Assembly: GCA_949296365.1 (NCBI GenBank)
Contig: CASFPZ010000013.1
Coordinates: 1-50,309, forward strand
Source of the DNA: an uncultured Akkermansia sp.
GTDB lineage: Bacteria > Verrucomicrobiota > Verrucomicrobiia > Verrucomicrobiales > Akkermansiaceae
Reading direction: 5' to 3'
DNA length: 50,309 bases
Part shown: piece after piece, positions 1-7,307 of the stretch
Numbering within the stretch: the stretch's first letter is position 1
How the letters are laid out: each line of letters starts with the position of its first letter
The notes under the pieces: generated by a model
Databases searched by the model: none
Told to the model about the DNA's origin: nothing
Seen by the model: the letters and a program-made list of their open reading frames with translations, nothing else
Made by a program: the position numbers and the translations under genes

Positions 1-327
1 TTATAACATATAACGGACAGAATCATTTTGGGTTGTGACTTACTGATTTACAATCAATTAGGTAATATTTTCTGCCTTCCTACTGTCAAAGATGGGAGAA
101 TAACGTATCTGACTCGGGACGACTCCCGACTGGGCCTTATTAAGTAGGAGAAGATTGGCAGATCTATTGTCTCGCCTGTTTTGCAAGAAATATGAGTATG
201 CCAATGATAGTTGGTGAACACGTCGTGACGACGAGCAGAAACAGAAAAGTCAATCATACAATGAGGCCGGGCGGGACAAATCCCAACCGGCCTCGATTAA
301 GTTTATCAAGTAAATGCTCAAGCAGAA
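1..327. other. Non-coding left edge
   Basis: I see no convincing gene here. The one open frame (54-257, minus) has an Arg/Ser-rich composition, no recognisable domain and no ribosome binding site. The stretch lies downstream of the leftward gene ending at 328 and contains a strong hairpin at 263-294. Confidence 0.5.
263..294 (-). terminator. Strong hairpin after the Lys/Ala/Pro-rich gene
   Basis: The arms GAGGCCGG and CCGGCCTC at 263-270 and 287-294 pair perfectly, and an inner GGGA/TCCC extends the stem. It lies 34 bases beyond the stop codon of the leftward gene ending at 328. There is no clear U tract, so it may be a 3'-end stabilising hairpin or a Rho-assisted stop rather than a classic intrinsic terminator. 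Confidence 0.5.
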
Positions 328-1461
328 TTAATCCTGATCCCGAGGCGATTCGTTAGTAGTAGAATCGTCGGAGTCTGTGGCGTATGTGGTATTAGCCTGA
401 GGTTGTTGAGTGTTATTGCGCTGCCGGTTTTTGTCTGGCGCTTTGTGTTTGTTAGCTTCGAGCAGGAACCATTCTGCGAGGCGGAATGCACGGCGGGCTG
501 TTTCCCGAGACGTGTTATCGTCCATCAGAGCAAGACCTTCTTCGGTGACTTCTCCTAAAAAGATTTGCCAGGCTTTTTTGGCTAGTTTTTTAGGATTGAT
601 TGTTTTGGTGTCATTGAGGTTTTGCTGCGCATGTTCTTCGTTGGCGCCGTTACGTTGTTTATTGCGGTTGCGACGTCTCTTACTGCGTTTACCGAATGGT
701 ACAGCACTAGAGTCAGCCCCTCCGACGATTTCTGGCGGAGCATAGTAACCTGCCGCAGCATCGTTATCATGATCATGAGCATCGTCGTCCTCTTCTCGCT
801 GGACTTGTTTTTCCTGCTTAGGCTTGGGAGGAAATGATTCGCGACGAACTACGATAGAATGTCTGTGTGGGATTTGCTGAGGCTCTGACTCATGTTGAGA
901 TTGTTCTTTTTCAGCATGAACAGGAGGCTGTGTGTCAGCTGGCGGTGGAGTTGGTACGGAGGCTTCGACGATTACTGGAGGCGGTGTCGTTTCAACTCGG
1001 ATAGGGATGTGGTAGGACTCTGTCTTCTGTTTTTGAGAGGCTGTCGATTCTTGTTTTTTAGCAGGTTCCTGGGAGTCGACGGGTTCTTGTAATTTGTCAG
1101 CAACAGGGGCTGTTTCTTGAACGGGTGTCTGAGAAGGAAGTTCCGGAGTTCCTGGAGCGTGAGCTACTGCGACGTCGACAGATGGAGTGGCTGTTTCCAG
1201 CGGAACCGGGACTGCTTCAGGGGTCGGCGGAACAGAATCCTTAGCAACAGCAGTAGCGGAGGCTTTCCCTTTTCGAGAAACGGCAGATTTGCGCGTTCCG
1301 GATGCTTTAGCGGCAGCGGGTTTTTTTTCTTTAGCTACAGTTGCTTTTTTAGTGGTTTTTGTTGTCCTGCTCTTAGGGGTGGCTGTTTTCTTTGCAGCGC
1401 TTTTTTTCCCCGTATCCTGCTTGTCTTCCGGCTGGTCGGAATCTGATGTTTTTTTTGCCAT
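328..1461 (-). CDS. Lys/Ala/Pro-rich low-complexity protein with basic patch and conserved-looking C-terminus
   Basis: The product is 377 residues. Residues 1-80 are rich in Lys, Ala and Thr, with KKT/AKK runs like histone H1-type or AlgP-type tails. Residues 80-230 are rich in Pro, Glu and Gln and are probably disordered. An Arg/Lys/Asn patch near 255-270 (KRSKRRRNRNKQRN) could bind nucleic acid. Residues 290-345 look folded and helical (KKLAKKAWQIFLGEVTEEGLAL...). No signal peptide or membrane segment is visible. I do not recognise the family. A nucleoid- or RNA-associated role is inferred only from the basic composition. It stands alone, followed by the hairpin at 263-294. Confidence 0.75.
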   Translation of the reverse strand: MAKKTSDSDQPEDKQDTGKKSAAKKTATPKSRTTKTTKKATVAKEKKPAAAKASGTRKSAVSRKGKASATAVAKDSVPPTPEAVPVPLETATPSVDVAVAHAPGTPELPSQTPVQETAPVADKLQEPVDSQEPAKKQESTASQKQKTESYHIPIRVETTPPPVIVEASVPTPPPADTQPPVHAEKEQSQHESEPQQIPHRHSIVVRRESFPPKPKQEKQVQREEDDDAHDHDNDAAAGYYAPPEIVGGADSSAVPFGKRSKRRRNRNKQRNGANEEHAQQNLNDTKTINPKKLAKKAWQIFLGEVTEEGLALMDDNTSRETARRAFRLAEWFLLEANKHKAPDKNRQRNNTQQPQANTTYATDSDDSTTNESPRDQD

Positions 1462-1592
1462 ACAAATCAGTTTCTTTATTATAATAGAGGCATATTCTTG
1501 TGTCGAGTCCTATCTTGTCAGTTGACTGCTCGAAAAATGGGCTTGAATGAGAAAAACGACAAATGGTCTATGTGTGCCTATTAAAAATGATG

Positions 1593-1865
1593 TTAGCGGG
1601 GTGTTCCTGTTGATTCATCGGGCAATTGAGGCAAAGCTTGGAGTAGCTTCTGATAGGCTTTGAGGTCGAATGGTTTACCACAGAGCATCATGTCGTTGGC
1701 AACGACAGCTAGCGCTTGAGCAATCAATTCACAAGCATCTGATTCGGTTAGGCCTTCTTGGGTGAGGCGTGCAAATGTTGCCGCAACACAAGGCGGTTGC
1801 TTAGCTGAGATTTGCGCTTGGACTGCCGGGATTAGATCGGCGATGAGATCGTCGGGAATTTCCAT
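1593..1865 (-). CDS. Small conserved-looking hypothetical protein
   Basis: The product is a 90-residue acidic, mostly helical protein. It has a central segment (ATFARLTQEGLTESDACELIAQAL) of a type seen in small uncharacterised bacterial proteins in which a short-helix pair is followed by a cysteine/acid-containing helix. There is no signal peptide. It lies 18 bases downstream of the next leftward gene (ending at 1884) and is likely cotranscribed with it and with the KsgA-Nudix gene. I cannot assign a function. Confidence 0.65.
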   Translation of the reverse strand: MEIPDDLIADLIPAVQAQISAKQPPCVAATFARLTQEGLTESDACELIAQALAVVANDMMLCGKPFDLKAYQKLLQALPQLPDESTGTPR

Positions 1866-1883
1866 TGATAGGAGATGGATGTG

Positions 1884-2348
1884 TTAGAATCCCCCCATTT
1901 CTTGACGAATGACTTGATTCAATTCGCGTTGGAAAGCGATTAGGTCTTCTTTGGTAGGTTGACCAGCAATGGGATCATAACTCAGTCCTCCTGTTCGGCT
2001 GATCATCCAAGTTGCCATGCAACCGCTTTCAAAGGTCACCTTGCCGCTAAGGAGAGCATGAGACGGCGTGATGTCGTCGATGCTGATGCGGGTAGAACCA
2101 GGCTCTGCAGCAGGCGAAGGCGTTTCGTCTTTTTCAGGAACAGGCTGGGATTCGGCGTTCGGTGCGGATTGTGTGGGTTGCGCGATTTGAATGTCTAGAT
2201 CCATGAGAAGGAACCGCGTTTCCATGTAGGTAATTTTTAAACCGAATTCCTGATCGAGTTTTTTTTGTATTTGATTGAGGTCGAGACCTTCGGCTGCCCA
2301 TTGTTGGAGGGCGGCTAATTGTTCAGAGGTGATGTCTTGGACATTCAT
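1884..2348 (-). CDS. Hypothetical protein, helical N-terminus and Pro-rich linker
   Basis: I chose the ATG at 2346-2348 (MNVQDITSEQL). The longer frame to 2480 runs back into the KsgA-Nudix gene. The product is about 154 residues. Residues 1-50 form a helical segment resembling a small DNA- or protein-binding fold (LAALQQWAAEGLDLNQIQKKLDQEFG). Residues 60-85 form a Pro/Glu/Ala linker. Residues 90-150 form a beta-rich domain with GGLSYDPIAGQPT. The family is not recognised. It starts 20 bases downstream of the KsgA-Nudix stop codon, which suggests one leftward operon with 1593-1865. Confidence 0.65.
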   Translation of the reverse strand: MNVQDITSEQLAALQQWAAEGLDLNQIQKKLDQEFGLKITYMETRFLLMDLDIQIAQPTQSAPNAESQPVPEKDETPSPAAEPGSTRISIDDITPSHALLSGKVTFESGCMATWMISRTGGLSYDPIAGQPTKEDLIAFQRELNQVIRQEMGGF

Positions 2349-2368
2349 AATAGTTATGGGGTAATCTG

Positions 2369-3715
2369 TTAAAAGGATGGTATTGTTTGTCGGCACACAC
2401 ACCAACACGCGAGGAAAGAACCGGCAAAATCTTGTGGTCGGCGCGAAACCCATGTGTCGATCAATTGAGGCGAAAACCACTGGATTGCCTCAATTTCGGC
2501 AGCAGGATACCGACATTTGCCTGAATAATCAACTAAGTAAAGATCGACGTGCTCCATACCATTGGCGTCTGTAGGGGGCAGACTTCCTATGTGGCGAGGG
2601 GAAACGGATTTAATGGCAAGCTCTTCCTGCAGTTCGCGGATAGCGGCATCAATGCTGGATTCTCCGGCATTGACATGGCCTGCCGCTGAAGAGTCCCAAG
2701 TTGAAGGGTTACGGTCTTTCCAGGGTGAACGTTTTTGCAGCAGTACATCGCCTCGCTTGTTACGAACGAATAGGTGGACAGCCCGGTGCATGAGATTGGC
2801 ATCGTGAATTGCTTGGCGAGTAGCCTGGCCGACAACCTGGTTGTTGGGGTCGACGATATCGAGCAACTCGGTGGCTTGCTGGGGGATGGCTGCAAGTGGA
2901 TTGGGATCGTAAGCTGCGGCGAGACGAATCCATTGTTCCAGTGACAACTCTTCTGGGCGTACTGTAGGAGAGAGTGTAAGTTGGTTGGCAACGTCAGCCC
3001 ATGGCGGGGAAGCTGGCATTTGCTTTTTGAGTTGTTTACGACGCTGGGCAAACGCACGGCGCATCAGTTCATCTAAGAGGGAATCATCGTAGGGAATAGC
3101 CCAGTTTGACGGACGCGGATGCAATGAGATAACGGCTGAATCGATCGTGGGTTTAGGATGAAAAGCTTCCGGAGGAATTGTTTTCAAATAACGAGGCACC
3201 CAATTCTTCTGGATTCGCAAGGAGAGTAACCCATAGCCGTCGTCGCCTGGCTGGGCCATAATTCGGTCGATGACTTCTTTTTGCAACATGATGACTGCTC
3301 GAGAAATTGGACTAGGACGCGATAAGAAATTTTGGAGGATAACCCCTCCTGCGGAATAGGGGAGATTGCCTAGGAAACACACTGGACCTTCGGCGAACAA
3401 CCCCCGAGGATCCCAGACTGCGGCATCGGCTTGAAATACTTCAACATGCGGCTCATCTCGCCAACGTTCGCGTTGGTAGGCGGCAAGACGGGAATCGCGT
3501 TCTATCAGGATGAGTTTGCGACACCGTGGAACAACGTGCTCGGTGAGAGCCCCAGTCCCCGGACCTACTTCGACGACGCAGTCGTTTGGCGTGATTTCTA
3601 ATTGGTCGACAATCCAACGAGCGATATTCTCGTCACTCAGAAAATTCTGCCCTAGAGCTTTACTGGGGTGGATGTCATGGTCTTCGAGAACAGCTTTAAT
3701 ATCCCGGGGCTTCAC
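2369..3715 (-). CDS. ksgA: Fusion of 16S rRNA dimethyladenosine transferase (KsgA/RsmA) and a Nudix hydrolase
   Basis: The product is 448 residues, against about 270 for a usual KsgA. Residues 1-270 are a complete KsgA. They have the N-terminal SKALGQNFL signature, the SAM-binding VVEVGPGTGALTE, and LGNLPYS, the NLPY-type catalytic motif for N6-dimethylation of A1518/A1519. Residues 280-440 are a Nudix domain of the IPP-isomerase/YfcD type. Its Nudix box is GHVNAGES...REL-QEE, with Ala where the box usually has Gly near its end. No stop or frame break separates the halves. KsgA acts in late 30S assembly. The substrate of the Nudix half cannot be read from sequence. It is divergent from galE and heads a leftward operon with two small genes. 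Confidence 0.93.
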   Translation of the reverse strand: MKPRDIKAVLEDHDIHPSKALGQNFLSDENIARWIVDQLEITPNDCVVEVGPGTGALTEHVVPRCRKLILIERDSRLAAYQRERWRDEPHVEVFQADAAVWDPRGLFAEGPVCFLGNLPYSAGGVILQNFLSRPSPISRAVIMLQKEVIDRIMAQPGDDGYGLLSLRIQKNWVPRYLKTIPPEAFHPKPTIDSAVISLHPRPSNWAIPYDDSLLDELMRRAFAQRRKQLKKQMPASPPWADVANQLTLSPTVRPEELSLEQWIRLAAAYDPNPLAAIPQQATELLDIVDPNNQVVGQATRQAIHDANLMHRAVHLFVRNKRGDVLLQKRSPWKDRNPSTWDSSAAGHVNAGESSIDAAIRELQEELAIKSVSPRHIGSLPPTDANGMEHVDLYLVDYSGKCRYPAAEIEAIQWFSPQLIDTWVSRRPQDFAGSFLACWCVCRQTIPSF

Positions 3716-3887
3716 ACAGCTATTATTCGCTAGACTATAGCTCGGAACCAGAAAAAACAGCGTCCCAAGGCAAACTGCTGCGTCAACTACAGGTAAAATG
3801 TGCTTTTATGAGCATGAACAAGGAGATAACGTTGACGCCGAGGCGCAAGAGTACAATAATAAACGCATCACCAATAACCCTTCCCAT

Positions 3888-4877
3888 ATGAAAATTCTAG
3901 TGACCGGCGGCGCCGGATATATTGGGTCTCATACGGTGCGCCAGCTTGTGAAGGCTGGGCATGATGTGACAGTGTTGGACGATCTTTCTTATGGCCATCG
4001 CGAGGCGATTGTCGATCCAGAAGTTCGTTTTGTGCGAGGTAATCTTGGAGACCCTTCTGTTGTATACCCTTTGTTGATTGGGGCTGGATTTGACTGCGTG
4101 ATTCATTTCGCCGCGTTTATCGAAGTGGGCGAATCCGTCAAAGATCCTCTGAAGTATTATACGAACAATATCGCTCGCCCATTGGTTTTGCTTGGGGCGA
4201 TGAAAGAAGCCGGAGTAAAACGGTTTGTCTTTTCGTCGACATGTGCCACCTATGGTGTGCCAACACAGATGCCAATCCCGGAAACGGAAAAACAAGATCC
4301 TATCAATCCCTATGGAAGCTCGAAATTGATGTTAGAACGCGTTTGCAAGGATTGCGATCGCGCTTGGGGGCTTAAGAGTGTGTTCTTGCGTTATTTTAAT
4401 GCTTCTGGTGCTAGTACTGATAGCTTGATCGGAGAAGACCACAAGCCTGAAACCCACTTGATTCCTATTATTTTGCAGACTCTGACGGGAGATCGCGAGT
4501 TTATTACTGTGTTTGGGACTGATTATGATACGCCTGATGGTACCTGCATTCGCGATTACATCCATGTAGACGACCTGGCTGATGCTCACTTGCGCGCTGT
4601 CGATTACCTCATGAAAGGAGGGGAAACCAATTGGTTCAACTTGGGAACGGGAATTGGCCTGTCTGTCAAAGAAATCATCGACATGGTCGAACAAGTCACC
4701 GGTAAGAAAGTCCCGGTGCGTTACGGTGACCGCCGAGAAGGCGACCCTGCTCGCCTGATTGCGAATCCCAAAAAAGCCAAGGATATTTTGGGGTGGGAAG
4801 CCAAATATAAAGATGCGCGTGCTGTTGTCGAAACTGCATGGAAGTGGACAATTGGTCCGCGGAAAGGGCACTTCTAA
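3888..4877 (+). CDS. galE: UDP-glucose 4-epimerase
   Basis: GalE interconverts UDP-glucose and UDP-galactose with bound NAD, supplying galactose for surface glycans and galactose catabolism. I chose the ATG at 3888 because the family always begins with the NAD-binding strand (MKILVTGGAGYIGSH). The frame extends upstream to 3798 but adds an untypical tail. The product is 329 residues, a normal length. The dinucleotide fold is GGAGYIGSH, catalytic Ser/Tyr/Lys are in SSTCATYG and NPYGSSKL, and RYFNASGA is typical of the family. It is a single gene with a strong terminator at 4921-4961. Confidence 0.95.
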   Translation: MKILVTGGAGYIGSHTVRQLVKAGHDVTVLDDLSYGHREAIVDPEVRFVRGNLGDPSVVYPLLIGAGFDCVIHFAAFIEVGESVKDPLKYYTNNIARPLVLLGAMKEAGVKRFVFSSTCATYGVPTQMPIPETEKQDPINPYGSSKLMLERVCKDCDRAWGLKSVFLRYFNASGASTDSLIGEDHKPETHLIPIILQTLTGDREFITVFGTDYDTPDGTCIRDYIHVDDLADAHLRAVDYLMKGGETNWFNLGTGIGLSVKEIIDMVEQVTGKKVPVRYGDRREGDPARLIANPKKAKDILGWEAKYKDARAVVETAWKWTIGPRKGHF

Positions 4878-4920
4878 TAAGATTGCTCTCTCATACGAGT
4901 GCCTCATAAAATTAATTCAA

Positions 4921-4961
4921 CCAACGAGAACGCTTGTTAAAAGTGTTCCCGTTGGTTTTTT
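4921..4961 (+). terminator. Intrinsic terminator of galE
   Basis: The stem CCAACG/CGTTGG is extended by GAAC/GTTC and CTT/AAG and is followed by six T residues. It lies 43 bases after the galE stop codon. Confidence 0.9.
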
Positions 4962-5026
4962 CCTTTAGAGAAACAAAGCAAAAATAAGGGTGGTCCCGTG
5001 CGGTATAAAGGCAGGGGGAAAAACTA

Positions 5027-5764
5027 TTAGGCGTTGATGCAAGCGGCAACTAGGTCCCGGGCTGTTTCCATGGTTTCGAATTCTGAAGTGACTGGCGAAT
5101 TGCCCATGGGGACGTTGTCTTTGCGGAACATCATGCGACTATGGACAGTACGACGCGCAGAGGTGTGGAATTCTCGTGCACCTGTTTCGCGTTCAATTTG
5201 GGCAATGTTGGAGGCACGGACTCCGCAACCTGGCATGACGATAATGCGTCCTTGGGCTTGATCAACAAGTCGGGCAATTAGGGGAATACCCTGAACTGCT
5301 GTTGCTTCCTGGCCAGAGGTGAGAACTCGATCAAAACCTAACGAGATAAGTTGTTCAAGTGCTTCGAAAGGGTTGCGGCAGACATCAAAGGCTCGGTGAC
5401 AGGTGACGGAAAGAGGTTCAGCTGCTTCTTTGAGGCGTTTCATTCGATCGAGATCCAGGTCGCCTTGGGAGGTCAGACACCCAAAGACAACTCCGTGTAC
5501 GTTGAGTTCTCGACATAGTTGAATATCGCGAAGCATCGAACTCATTTCAACGTCTGTGTATAGGAAATCGCCTCCTCTCGGACGGATGATGACATTGATG
5601 GGTAGTTGTGGCACGAGCTCTTGCGCTGTCAGGATTTCCCCATAACTCGGGGTTGTTCCTCCTTCGGGTATACCTGCGCATAATTCAACGCGGGCTGCTC
5701 CCCCAGAATAGGCCTCTACGCAACTTTGTGCTGAATTAGCGCAAATTTCAATAATGCGTTTCAT
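5027..5764 (-). CDS. cutC: CutC family protein (copper homeostasis-type TIM barrel)
   Basis: The product is 245 residues, a full-length CutC. Family signatures seen are EICANSAQSCVEAYSGGAARVELC near the N-terminus, IRPRGGDFLYTD around residue 85, GCLTSQGDLD, TCHRAFDV and RVLTSGQEATA. The family has been linked to copper tolerance, but its biochemical role is uncertain. The gene is the last of a leftward group, 27 bases downstream of the Panacea-domain gene, and no copper-related neighbour is present. Confidence 0.92.
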   Translation of the reverse strand: MKRIIEICANSAQSCVEAYSGGAARVELCAGIPEGGTTPSYGEILTAQELVPQLPINVIIRPRGGDFLYTDVEMSSMLRDIQLCRELNVHGVVFGCLTSQGDLDLDRMKRLKEAAEPLSVTCHRAFDVCRNPFEALEQLISLGFDRVLTSGQEATAVQGIPLIARLVDQAQGRIIVMPGCGVRASNIAQIERETGAREFHTSARRTVHSRMMFRKDNVPMGNSPVTSEFETMETARDLVAACINA

Positions 5765-5791
5765 AAGAAAATAGGACGAAGAACGTTGTGT

Positions 5792-6259
5792 TTAATGAGA
5801 CCCCGAGCGGATGGAGTCGTAGTATTGCTGGATTGTTTCTTGGGTGATGATGGGACGGCGTCCTTCCTCCTGAGATTCGCGGGAGAGAGCCCATGGCGTT
5901 CCAGGACTTACAGCTGCTCGAGTGAGTTGGCGCGCTGTGTATTTGCTGTAAGTGGTCCAGATTTTAGAAAGAAAAGCTTCGAGGGCCTCGTCGGGCTCGG
6001 GGGGAGACTGGCGGCGGCTGGGGTGTTCAATGGGCGAAAAGAATCCATGGTTTTTATACTCGTGGTAGAGAGTTGGGATCATGGGCGAATGCTCCCAGGC
6101 CTCTGGACGTTCGTTCATAAGGGGTTGGCCGAAGTCGCGGATGTGCTCTTGGTTGGCTAAGACGACTAGTTGAATCAATTTGGCGGGATTGATAGGAGAA
6201 CCAGCTTCGGTAGCTTTGGCAATAAACCAATAAGCTAATTTTTGGGAGTTAATGTTCAT
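5792..6259 (-). CDS. Panacea-domain (SocA/GepA, DUF4065-like) protein
   Basis: I chose the ATG at 6257-6259 (MNINSQKLAYWF). The longer frame to 6328 adds a tail without support. The product is about 155 residues. It follows the Panacea pattern: an aliphatic helix, AYWFIAKATEAGSPINPAKLIQLVVLANQEH, then NERPEAWEHSPMIPTLYHEYKNHG, which matches the usual EAW-hGP-vP-lY block. Some members are antitoxins and others are chaperone-like adaptors such as SocA. No obvious toxin gene adjoins: the neighbours are cutC and a DUF721 gene. It may therefore be a solo member with a housekeeping role. Confidence 0.75.
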   Translation of the reverse strand: MNINSQKLAYWFIAKATEAGSPINPAKLIQLVVLANQEHIRDFGQPLMNERPEAWEHSPMIPTLYHEYKNHGFFSPIEHPSRRQSPPEPDEALEAFLSKIWTTYSKYTARQLTRAAVSPGTPWALSRESQEEGRRPIITQETIQQYYDSIRSGSH

Positions 6260-6425
6260 GGCTATAGAAACATAGGGAAACGTGCAGAGGCGGAAGGTAA
6301 GGCTGGACGGTAAACTTTTGTGCCCCAAAATCTAACATGAAAAAACCCATGGCAAAAGATTGCTTTTTGTAAATATGACACGGTAACGTGAATCCAATTG
6401 AGAAATAGTATTGGTACCATAGAGA

Positions 6426-6836
6426 TTAGCCGATGCGGAATTGGATACGTTGGACGACATCTTTGCCGAATTCTTGCTGGAGTTTTTCGATGAGGGCTTT
6501 TTGACAATGCAATAGATGGTATCTGGCGGCTGGTTGAAGGACATGGACGAAAGCCGTACCTCTGGAGATTGACACAAGGCTTGCTTGTTGGCTGATGTAG
6601 TCACCGACAGCACGTTTCCATCCTCTGCGTAGTTCTGCCTCTTCGAAGTCGTTGAGGCGGATGTCGAGCCTAGAGATCAGTTCGTTCAAAATCTTTTCCA
6701 TGGATTTTGGGGGCGCCAAGGGGGCTAAAGGGCTTACCCCGAACCAATCAGCCAGAGCCTGGTTACGGTTTCGCTGACCTGGCGAGATATAACGTCGTCG
6801 GACTGGTCGTTGCGGATCGATGGGGTCGTCTGGCAT
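6426..6836 (-). CDS. DUF721-family protein
   Basis: I chose the ATG at 6834-6836 (MPDDPIDPQ). A start at 6938 would run through the ferredoxin terminator at 6849-6884 and overlap that gene. The product is 136 residues. Residues 45-130 match the DUF721 layout (LNEL...FEEAELRRGWKRAVGDYISQQASLVSISRGTAFVHVLQPAARYHLLHCQKALIEKLQQEFGKDVVQRIQFRIG). DUF721 proteins are small, often linked to DnaA/RecF regions, and lack an established function. The N-terminal 40 residues are Arg/Pro-rich. Confidence 0.8.
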   Translation of the reverse strand: MPDDPIDPQRPVRRRYISPGQRNRNQALADWFGVSPLAPLAPPKSMEKILNELISRLDIRLNDFEEAELRRGWKRAVGDYISQQASLVSISRGTAFVHVLQPAARYHLLHCQKALIEKLQQEFGKDVVQRIQFRIG

Positions 6837-6848
6837 TGTCGTGTGCGG

Positions 6849-6884
6849 AAAAAAGACCCGGCAGGCTAAGTTAACCCGCCGGGT
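6849..6884 (-). terminator. Intrinsic terminator of the ferredoxin gene
   Basis: On the minus strand, ACCCGGCGGG and CCTGCCGGGT pair with one mismatch around a 9-base loop and are followed by a T6 tract. It sits between the ferredoxin stop (6922) and the DUF721 start (6836). Confidence 0.85.
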
Positions 6885-6921
6885 TCTGGAATTGATATAA
6901 CTTAGAAATGAAGAAGAACCA

Positions 6922-7158
6922 TTATTCGTCTCCGTCATCCCCGATGGCTTCTACCGGGCAACCCTCGAGCGCTTCTTGAGCAAGCTGCAATTCGTCATCA
7001 TTTTCTGGTTGTTTAATGACGATGGAGAGGCCTTCGTCTTCGTCGCGGCCAAAGATGGTTGGCGCTGTTTCGCGGCAGAGGTCACAGTCGATACAGCTAG
7101 AATCGACGTAGAATTTGCCTGCAACATTCCCTTCGTTTTTTTCTTGGTTATTTGCCAT
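6922..7158 (-). CDS. Single [4Fe-4S] ferredoxin
   Basis: The product is 78 residues and very acidic. The motif CIDCDLC (Cys at 20, 23 and 26) plus a distant CPVEAIGD (Cys near 68) supplies the four ligands of one [4Fe-4S] cluster, as in monocluster ferredoxins. It is a small soluble electron carrier. It is followed by its own terminator and is divergent from lnt, so it is probably monocistronic. The partner enzyme cannot be inferred. Confidence 0.9.
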   Translation of the reverse strand: MANNQEKNEGNVAGKFYVDSSCIDCDLCRETAPTIFGRDEDEGLSIVIKQPENDDELQLAQEALEGCPVEAIGDDGDE

Positions 7159-7307
7159 AATGAGTGAGTTGTTAAGGTGAACTACCCCACAAATTCAGTA
7201 TTTGGGTGGATTTGGCAATCTTTTTTTTATTGCAGGGCCAAAGAAGTGTGGAAGAATACACTTTAGATACGTATAATTCCAACGGATTTGGTCCTATAAT
7301 TGAATTT

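Noticed and set aside
54..257. Short leftward open frame of 67 codons
   Set aside because: No ribosome site, no domain pattern, and composition like random sequence. It lies downstream of a hairpin and I do not call it a gene.
410..1525. Several rightward open frames antisense to the Lys/Ala/Pro-rich gene
   Set aside because: They are by-products of the low-complexity composition of the opposite strand and have no independent signals.
6837..6938. Upstream extension of the DUF721 protein
   Set aside because: It would pass through the ferredoxin terminator and overlap the ferredoxin gene. The ATG at 6834-6836 fits better.
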